Shown here in pieces: positions 15,028 through 20,129 of a stretch of 20,129 bases of DNA. How positions within the stretch are numbered: the first letter of the stretch is position 1; the number at the start of each line of letters is the position of its first letter. Below the pieces are notes generated by a model. The model made no database searches and was not told where the DNA came from. It was given only the letters and a program-made list of their open reading frames with translations. Origin of the DNA: JABDCI01 sp964475835 (GTDB lineage Bacteria > Verrucomicrobiota > Verrucomicrobiia > JABWAM01); NCBI GenBank assembly GCA_964475835.1, contig CAYYYL010000046.1:1-20129 (forward strand), written 5' to 3'. The translations under genes were made by a program, and so were the position numbers.

Positions 15028-15103
15028 CATGCCTTGAAAGAATTTGACCAAAAATTCGTTTAAGGCGTCCCAACATCCATCCTTAAGTCTTAAGTTATTG
15101 AAT

Positions 15104-15778
15104 ATGAAATTCATCCATCCGTTTATTACGGCTCTCCGTAAGCGCGCGAGAGCATTCACCCTCATTGAACTTTTGGTTGTCATCGCGATCATTTCGATTC
15201 TGGCGGGCTTGCTGACGCCGGCATTGGGACGCGCTCGCGAATCCGCCCGTCGCTCCGCCTGTATGAACAACGTGCGACAGATCGGTCTCGCGTGGAAGCA
15301 GTTTTCCCTGGATAACAGTGAAACCTTCCCTCCTGGTGGAGTCCTTGGAGTGGTTAAGGCCCAAGACGTGTTCAATGTCCTAACAAACGGAAATTACCTT
15401 CAAGCGGGTCGAATTTTCATCTGCCCTTCGGACACCGCAAAGGTCGCCGGGACCATGGGTGCTCCTCTTGCTTCGGGAAACATTTCTTATCATTGCGCGG
15501 TTATGACAGCTATTGCAGGTGGTTCCACAGGATTGGTGGAATCCGTTAGCAGCGACCAGCCTCTCGTTTTCGACCGTGGTATTTCCACAGCGGGAGCCGC
15601 CATTGCCTCAGCTCAAACCGTCATCAGTGTCACCAACGTTGCCAATGTTTGGCTTACCACCAGTCCTCACAAGGGTAGCGGTGGCAACATCTTCTACAAC
15701 GGTGGTCAGGCCGGCTTTAAAAAGCGCTTGGATGCTGGATTTGATGGCACCAATGGCGTGATCCTGATTGATAACTAA
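15104..15778 (+). CDS. prepilin-type (PulG-like) pseudopilin with N-terminal methylation motif
   Basis: From the chosen ATG (MKFIHPF) the product has 224 residues. It has a basic leader (RKRARA), then FTLIELLVVIAIISILAGLL, the hydrophobic prepilin helix, with the conserved Glu at mature position 5. Prepilin peptidase should cut between Ala and Phe; Gly is more usual at -1. After ALGRARESARRSACMNNVRQIGLA comes a globular domain with CPSD and a C-terminal SPHKGSGGNIFYNGG. These resemble the large families of orphan PulG-like proteins in Planctomycetes, Verrucomicrobia and Lentisphaerae. Such proteins probably sit in the inner membrane or a pseudopilus; function is mostly unknown. No secretion ATPase, platform or peptidase gene is nearby. 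An ATG 60 bases upstream gives a longer leader unlike prepilins. No Shine-Dalgarno is visible. A strong terminator follows. Confidence 0.88.
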   Translation: MKFIHPFITALRKRARAFTLIELLVVIAIISILAGLLTPALGRARESARRSACMNNVRQIGLAWKQFSLDNSETFPPGGVLGVVKAQDVFNVLTNGNYLQAGRIFICPSDTAKVAGTMGAPLASGNISYHCAVMTAIAGGSTGLVESVSSDQPLVFDRGISTAGAAIASAQTVISVTNVANVWLTTSPHKGSGGNIFYNGGQAGFKKRLDAGFDGTNGVILIDN

Positions 15779-15797
15779 TCGGACCATCCGTCCTTTT

Positions 15798-15831
15798 AAA
15801 ATGCCGACCCTGGAAGGGGTCGGCATTTTTT
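15798..15831. terminator. bidirectional intrinsic terminator between the pseudopilin gene and obg
   Basis: A 13-bp stem (AAAATGCCGACCC, 15798-15810; GGGTCGGCATTTT, 15817-15829) encloses the loop TGGAAG and is followed by further T's on the + strand. It begins 20 bases after the pseudopilin stop. On the minus strand the same stem ends in TTTT, and it lies about 50 bases after the obg stop. It can therefore serve both convergent genes. Confidence 0.9.
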
Positions 15832-15883
15832 ATTTCCGGGACCACCCTCAACTTTGAACAAAGCTTTCGACTGGGGTATTTAA

Positions 15884-16873
15884 TTACTTCAACAGACGAC
15901 TTTTCAGCTCTTTCAAAAGAAGGTCCACACCCTCGCCCTCTTTTGCTGAAATTTTCAAAACAGACCCTTTGTACTTTCGCTTAAATTTCTGAAGGTTTGC
16001 CATTGCACTTCCACAATCCATTTTATTGGCCACGATGATCATGGGTTTTTCCAAGATCGCGGGATTGTAAAATTCCAGCTCTTTCATGAGCTGGGCGTAA
16101 TCGTGACGCGGGTCACGCCCATCGATACCCGCCATATCAAGAAGAATAACCAGCAATCTGCAACGCTCGATATGTCGGAGAAAGCCGTGTCCGAGCCCCA
16201 CATTCTTGTGGGCACCTTCCACAAGTCCTGGAATATCCGCAATACGGAGTGATTTATAGTCATTCGCGAACTCAACCGTTCCCAATACCGGAACAAGGGT
16301 CGTAAAAGGATAGGGGGCGATTTTTGGATGAGCCTTGGACAGCTTCGACACCAAAGTTGATTTCCCTGCGTTGGGATATCCCACGAGTCCAACATCCGCC
16401 ACAGACTTGAGCTCGAGTTGAAAATTCCCCTCCTCCCCCTGTTGTCCGTAGGTAAATTCCCGGGGAGCCTGGTGGGTGGAACTCTTGAAGGTGTAATTCC
16501 CACGTCCTCCACGCCCTCCCTTGCACAAAACAAATTCTTCACCGACGGAAACGAGATCAATCACCAATTCATGTTCGGGAAGGCGATAGACCGCCGTTCC
16601 GGGCGGAATCTTTACCACGAGCGGAGCAGAAGACCGTCCATGCATCTTTTTCCCATGCCCATTCTCCCCCCGTTTCGCTATGAGGCGGGATTGGTAGAGG
16701 AGGTCACTCAGATGATTGGTATCCTTGTCCACCCTTAAAATGACATCCCCGCCATCGCCGCCATTGCCCCCATCAGGCCCGCCTTTGGGGACAAACTTCT
16801 CCCGTCGGAAACTGACACATCCATTTCCTCCATCACCCGCTTTTGCGTGAATTTTGACTCGATCAACAAACAT
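15884..16873 (-). CDS. obg: Obg-family GTPase (ObgE/CgtA)
   Basis: Obg is an essential GTPase linked to 50S ribosome assembly, stress response and growth control. The 329-residue protein starts MFVDRVKIHAKAGDGGNGC with the glycine-rich Obg fold (1-155, including GGPDGGNGGDGGDV). The G domain has G1 GYPNAGKST (about 167-175), switch I PFTTLVPVLG, G3 DIPGLVEGAH, G4 ANKMD and G5 ISAKEGEG. It ends after the G domain, without the C-terminal OCT domain of some firmicute Obg proteins. The usual upstream rplU-rpmA genes are absent; the neighbour upstream is a divergent TMTC-like gene. It has the clearest Shine-Dalgarno in the window. Identification is firm. Confidence 0.97.
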   Translation of the reverse strand: MFVDRVKIHAKAGDGGNGCVSFRREKFVPKGGPDGGNGGDGGDVILRVDKDTNHLSDLLYQSRLIAKRGENGHGKKMHGRSSAPLVVKIPPGTAVYRLPEHELVIDLVSVGEEFVLCKGGRGGRGNYTFKSSTHQAPREFTYGQQGEEGNFQLELKSVADVGLVGYPNAGKSTLVSKLSKAHPKIAPYPFTTLVPVLGTVEFANDYKSLRIADIPGLVEGAHKNVGLGHGFLRHIERCRLLVILLDMAGIDGRDPRHDYAQLMKELEFYNPAILEKPMIIVANKMDCGSAMANLQKFKRKYKGSVLKISAKEGEGVDLLLKELKSRLLK

Positions 16874-16882
16874 ACCTGAAAA

Positions 16883-16887
16883 CTCCT
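16883..16887 (-). promoter_or_regulatory. Shine-Dalgarno of obg
   Basis: AGGAG on the minus strand lies 9 bases before the obg ATG. It supports the chosen start, and it is the only convincing ribosome-binding site I found upstream of any gene here. Confidence 0.8.
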
Positions 16888-16993
16888 AGGCGAAAAACAC
16901 ACTCGGCTTGAACACAGATCTCAAATTGAAGACCTTCCCATCACATGGTTGCATTCCTACAAGACAACCACCCTTCCCCCTTGAAGTCACGTC

Positions 16994-16999
16994 ATTATA
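16994..16999 (-). promoter_or_regulatory. possible -10 element upstream of obg
   Basis: A perfect TATAAT lies on the minus strand about 120 bases before obg, in the 225-base divergent gap with the TMTC-like gene. No acceptable -35 hexamer is found 16-18 bases upstream, so this may be chance. The gap also holds a small CGGGAA/TTCCCG hairpin at 17051-17071 and otherwise shows nothing I can name. Confidence 0.25.
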
Positions 17000-17098
17000 A
17001 CAAGTTCCATGACGAGAGAAGCTTCTACAAACGTTCTCGATTTGCATTTGCGGGAAATGAATCCCTTCCCGTAGGATCTCAGATCGGGCGACCCATCC

Positions 17099-19033
17099 AT
17101 GGACAAACCAAACATGCGTCAACGTCACCAGAAGTCCCCACCGGCCATCTCCTCCTTGTTGGAGATGATCAGGTCTCTTTCCAACAGCCGTCTGTTTATT
17201 CCAGGTTGTCTGATGATTCTGACAGGAATCACATTTTGGGGGGTCACCTGGTGTGACTTCATCTGTCTGGACGATGTCTATTACGTCAAAGGCAACCCTC
17301 ACCTTCATCATGGTTTCTCATGGAAGAGCTTGGAATGGGCGTTTTCAGCAGGCCTTTTATTCCGAACGCCGTATGTGGATTACTGGCAACCCATCACCGT
17401 CCTGTCGCACATCGTCGACGTAACATGGTTTGGATTGAATCCCGCCATGCACCACCTGACAAATCTCTCATTTCACATCGTAAACGGCATTCTGGTCTAC
17501 GTTATTTTTCTACGGATCACAAATCTGAAACGCCCAGCCTTATTCATAGCGGCGCTGTTCGCAGTCCATCCTCTGCACGTTGAATCTGTGGCCTGGGTCA
17601 CTGAACGAAAGGATGTTTTGAGCTGCTTTTTTTGGCTTCTCTCCCTACAGGCCTACCTTCGGTACGCAGCCAGAAGCTCATTAGGAAGATATGTTACGGT
17701 CTTGATCCTTTTTATCATGGGATTGATGGCAAAACCCATGAACGTCACCTTCCCAGCCATTCTCCTTGTCTTGGATGTGCTGATTCTGAAACGAGCAAAA
17801 CCCTTTTCACATCTGCTTTTTGAAAAGCTGCTGTTTTTTGCGATTTCCATGGGATCGATCCTTTTGACACTAAAAACTCAATCGAATCACCTTCAGGGTT
17901 CGGTTTCCACACTTCTGGGTGTCGCGGTCTCATCCTACACGAACTACATCTCCAAAACCCTCGTTCCCGTGGATTTAAGCATATGGTATTATTATCAGGC
18001 GGTTACCCCATATCAGATTGCTTCCGGGGCTCTCGTTCTTGGCGCCATTTCCCTCATCGCCATCCAACAACTTGCGCGTCGGCCTTATTTTCTGGCTGGA
18101 TGGCTTTGGTTCCTCATCACCCTCACACCGGTAATCACCTTAAACGACATCGCTGGAGCCGATCGTTTCACTTACGTCTCCCTTCTTGGCCTATTCTGGA
18201 TCGTGGCTTGCGTCTTCGAGGACTTGGTTCAAAAGAACTCCAGCCGTTCCAAATTCCTTTTATGGATGGAATTTGCCATGATTTGCATATATTCCATTGG
18301 GACTTTTTTTCAGGTAAGACATTGGAAAAACAGCATCACCCTGTTCGAGCACGCCCATAAGCTCAACGACAATTATGTTATCCGATACTTTCTTGCGATG
18401 GCTTATTTTGAAAAAAAGGAGTTTTCGATTGCCGAATCCCATTTTAAGGAAACGATACGCCTCGAACCGGGATACGTTAAAGCTTATGCCAATCTTGGTT
18501 TGTTATGTGGAACCACCCAACGCACCGAGGAAGCAAAAGGCTTTCTAAGCCAGGCACTGACCCTTGATCCCGTAAGCGTTGAGGCACATTACAACCTTGG
18601 AACATTGCTCCTGGGCCAGAATCAGCTACAGGACGCTGAGAAACATCTGAAAGAATCCATCATTCTTCAGCCGGATTTTGTCGATGGTTATTATAATCTT
18701 GGAAACTTGCTCTTGAAACAAAACCGCCTTCAGGAGGCAGCCGAACAATTCGCAACCGCCTTGGAAATCAATCCCGAGTTTTCAAAGGCACACAATAATC
18801 TTGGAATCTGCCTTGTCCGGCAACAGCAGTTCGACGAGGGAATGGATCACTACCAGGCTGCCATTCAACTGGCACCCCAATGGGCTGAACCTTATGTGAA
18901 CATGGGCCTGGCGTACCTTCGGCAAAACAATCCCATCAAAGCGCGCCCCTGCCTGGAAAAAGCAATCCAACTCGACCCTAATTTAAAAAAACCACGGGAA
19001 CTTCTCGATCAAATCGACGCTACTCACAAATAA
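17099..19033 (+). CDS. TMTC-like GT-C membrane protein with C-terminal TPR repeats
   Basis: This 644-residue protein has about ten hydrophobic segments (31-425) and then about six TPR units (430-640), for example AYANLGLLCGTTQRTEEAKGF and AHNNLGICLVRQQQFDEG. The first external loop carries FICLDDVYYVKGNPHL with an acidic DD pair at 58-59. Further along are YWQPITVLSHIVD, MHHLTNLSFHIVNG and ALFAVHPLHVESVAWVTERKDVLS. These are hallmarks of bacterial GT-C/TPR proteins related to animal TMTC1-4, which O-mannosylate cadherins in the ER. The bacterial substrate is unknown. The start is uncertain: a later ATG at 17165 gives an N-terminus closer to the downstream paralogue, but GGAG there abuts the ATG, and neither site has a proper Shine-Dalgarno. 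It ends 11 bases from the convergent secreted-protein gene. Confidence 0.85.
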   Translation: MDKPNMRQRHQKSPPAISSLLEMIRSLSNSRLFIPGCLMILTGITFWGVTWCDFICLDDVYYVKGNPHLHHGFSWKSLEWAFSAGLLFRTPYVDYWQPITVLSHIVDVTWFGLNPAMHHLTNLSFHIVNGILVYVIFLRITNLKRPALFIAALFAVHPLHVESVAWVTERKDVLSCFFWLLSLQAYLRYAARSSLGRYVTVLILFIMGLMAKPMNVTFPAILLVLDVLILKRAKPFSHLLFEKLLFFAISMGSILLTLKTQSNHLQGSVSTLLGVAVSSYTNYISKTLVPVDLSIWYYYQAVTPYQIASGALVLGAISLIAIQQLARRPYFLAGWLWFLITLTPVITLNDIAGADRFTYVSLLGLFWIVACVFEDLVQKNSSRSKFLLWMEFAMICIYSIGTFFQVRHWKNSITLFEHAHKLNDNYVIRYFLAMAYFEKKEFSIAESHFKETIRLEPGYVKAYANLGLLCGTTQRTEEAKGFLSQALTLDPVSVEAHYNLGTLLLGQNQLQDAEKHLKESIILQPDFVDGYYNLGNLLLKQNRLQEAAEQFATALEINPEFSKAHNNLGICLVRQQQFDEGMDHYQAAIQLAPQWAEPYVNMGLAYLRQNNPIKARPCLEKAIQLDPNLKKPRELLDQIDATHK

Positions 19034-19044
19034 AACTAAAAAAT

Positions 19045-19698
19045 CTATTCCTGACCTTCACCTTTTTTCCTTTCGGAATACCCGGATGGAACCTCAAATA
19101 TTGAATCTTCAAGGACTTCTGTCTCCAGTCGGGTAATGGTCCCCCGGCGCGTGTTCTTGCCCTGGGATTCCACGATCCGGATGGGTACCCCCTTGAGTTC
19201 AGGATACCGTTTGAAGAGGGCATCGGACTGAACAAATCCAAACTGGATGAAATTCCTGAACTCCTTGACGAACAAGTTCAAGTCGAGGACCCCCTCTGCA
19301 ATCCACAGCTCGGTGGTTTCCCCGGCGCCCTCCCTGACAAGAACCTGGTGAGTGGGAAAACCTGAAATTTCCTCGGAATGTCCGGTCACCTGAACCTGAA
19401 GCTCTGGCACAGGTGGCTCGTCCGATTCGATCCCTTCCATGATCCCATGCTTTAAAACCACATACTGTTTCGAGCCGTGCATGATCGAGTAGGTGACTTT
19501 CAAATCATTCCGTATGATGCTCGAAAGAGCCTGCCCTTGATCAATCCGGATTCGATCTCCTTTGGCAAACACCGAGACAATTTCCTTCGAGCGAATTACC
19601 CCATCCTCCAGATCCTCAATGGATTGAACCACAGTCAAATCCCCGCGAACCTGGATCGCAGCAACCCAAAGCAATCCCAAAAAAAGCAACCTTGTCAT
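19045..19698 (-). CDS. secreted DUF4412/LolA-fold-like protein
   Basis: This 217-residue protein has a Sec-type signal peptide: MTRLLFLGLLWVAAIQVRG, with cleavage probably near residue 19. The rest is a beta-rich periplasmic domain. It contains VSVFAKGDRIRID (about 42-54), a run of alternating hydrophobic strands, LKGVPIRIVESQGK (about 167-180), and a C-terminal LEDSIFEVPSGYSE. The FEVPxGY ending after a TITRLET strand is typical of DUF4412-like proteins, a lipoprotein-carrier (LolA-like) fold of unknown function. No lipobox Cys follows the signal peptide. It lies in reverse orientation between two TMTC-like paralogues, 11 bases from the stop of one and 52 bases from the start of the other. 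Coding status is secure; the family call is moderate and no ligand can be inferred. Confidence 0.75.
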   Translation of the reverse strand: MTRLLFLGLLWVAAIQVRGDLTVVQSIEDLEDGVIRSKEIVSVFAKGDRIRIDQGQALSSIIRNDLKVTYSIMHGSKQYVVLKHGIMEGIESDEPPVPELQVQVTGHSEEISGFPTHQVLVREGAGETTELWIAEGVLDLNLFVKEFRNFIQFGFVQSDALFKRYPELKGVPIRIVESQGKNTRRGTITRLETEVLEDSIFEVPSGYSERKKGEGQE

Positions 19699-19750
19699 CC
19701 AGGAAACTCTCGCGCATTTTCACAAAAATGACAGCACGAAAAGACTTGTG

Positions 19751-20129
19751 ATGAAATCCAAACATATCCACCTGGGATTAATCGCGCTCACGGCCTTTTG
19801 CTACGCATCCGTCTCTCATCACGACTTCATCAACCTGGATGATCCCCCGTTCGTCTACGGCAACCCCCACCTCACCCACGGCCTCACACGCGAAGCGATC
19901 ATCTGGGCTTTCAAGGCAGGGCTTTTTTTCAGCACTCCGAACATCGATTACTGGCAGCCCCTAACGATCCTCAGCCGATTAGTTGAGGTCACCCTGTTTG
20001 GGATGGATCCCCACTCCCAGCATGTCGTCAACCTCATCCTCCATATCATCAACACCTGCCTTCTGTTTCGGGTCCTCGAAACCATGACGGGATCCCAGTG
20101 GCGCAGTGCGACCGTCGCTCTTCTCTTTG
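19751..20129 (+). CDS. second TMTC-like GT-C protein, cut by the window edge
   Basis: An open frame runs from ATG at 19751 past the right edge (126 complete codons). It begins MKSKHIHLGLIALTAFCYA, a first membrane segment. FINLDDPPFVYGNPHLTHG follows, with the DD pair, and then IDYWQPLTILSRLVEV and VVNLILHIINTCLLF. It aligns without gaps to the 17099-19033 product over the first loop and second membrane segment, so the two are paralogues. It may also carry TPRs, but the C-terminal part is outside the window. The start is preceded by no Shine-Dalgarno. Its 52-base divergent gap with the secreted-protein gene must hold both start regions. Substrate is unknown. Confidence 0.85.
   Translation, partial: MKSKHIHLGLIALTAFCYASVSHHDFINLDDPPFVYGNPHLTHGLTREAIIWAFKAGLFFSTPNIDYWQPLTILSRLVEVTLFGMDPHSQHVVNLILHIINTCLLFRVLETMTGSQWRSATVALLF

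Noticed and set aside
14824..15375. A 183-codon minus-strand frame covering the pseudopilin promoter region and start.
   Set aside because: It overlaps tRNA-Val and is antisense to the prepilin N-terminus, which has a clear conserved motif on the + strand.
16886..17311. A 141-codon minus-strand frame upstream of obg.
   Set aside because: It overlaps the start of the TMTC-like gene in antisense, shows no family features and would occupy the obg leader with its Shine-Dalgarno.
1..20129. CRISPR arrays, transposases, integrases, toxin-antitoxin or phage-defence genes.
   Set aside because: I looked for regularly spaced direct repeats and for typical protein motifs and found none; gaps between genes are all under 300 bases.

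Overview
The window carries mostly housekeeping genes from a Gram-negative bacterium, probably of the PVC group (Verrucomicrobiota or a close relative). This placement is inferred from several things. There is an orphan prepilin-type (PulG-like) protein with an FTLIELLVVIAI leader. There is a small protein with two CxxC pairs that resembles an uncharacterised family I associate with PVC bacteria. There are large TPR-containing GT-C membrane proteins and an outer-membrane (LptF/LptG) permease. Recognisable Shine-Dalgarno sequences are scarce. No rRNA or other decisive marker is present, so the phylum is not proven.

From the left edge to about 14.8 kb everything is transcribed right to left. 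In order of transcription the genes are: tRNA-Val(CAC), a 1000-residue UvrD-like helicase fused to an iron-sulfur RecB/AddB-type nuclease, an LptF/LptG-family permease, a polyprenyl-phosphate-mannose-synthase-like GT2 enzyme, a DUF2723 (TMEM260-like) membrane glycosyltransferase with a TPR tail, glycyl-tRNA synthetase, a degenerate palindromic repeat, a zinc-ribbon-like protein, tRNA-Pro(CGG), methionyl-tRNA formyltransferase, ATP-type PEP carboxykinase and tRNA pseudouridine synthase A. The permease, GT2, DUF2723 and glyS genes are closely spaced (5, 99 and 13 bases) and may form one operon.

From about 14.8 kb the layout changes. A pseudopilin gene on the + strand converges on obg across a shared, probably bidirectional terminator. 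A TMTC-like GT-C/TPR gene then runs rightwards. It converges, 11 bases away, on a small secreted DUF4412-like protein, and a second TMTC-like paralogue is cut by the right edge.

Functionally, one theme is translation (two tRNAs, glyS, fmt, truA, obg). A second is envelope glycosylation: a cytosolic lipid-linked sugar donor synthase, one TMEM260-like and two TMTC-like membrane transferases, and a lipid-export permease. In animals TMEM260 and TMTC1-4 are protein O-mannosyltransferases, so the most interesting hypothesis here is a bacterial extracytoplasmic protein-glycosylation set. I see no CRISPR array, transposase, integrase or phage gene. No gene-free stretch exceeds 300 bases.
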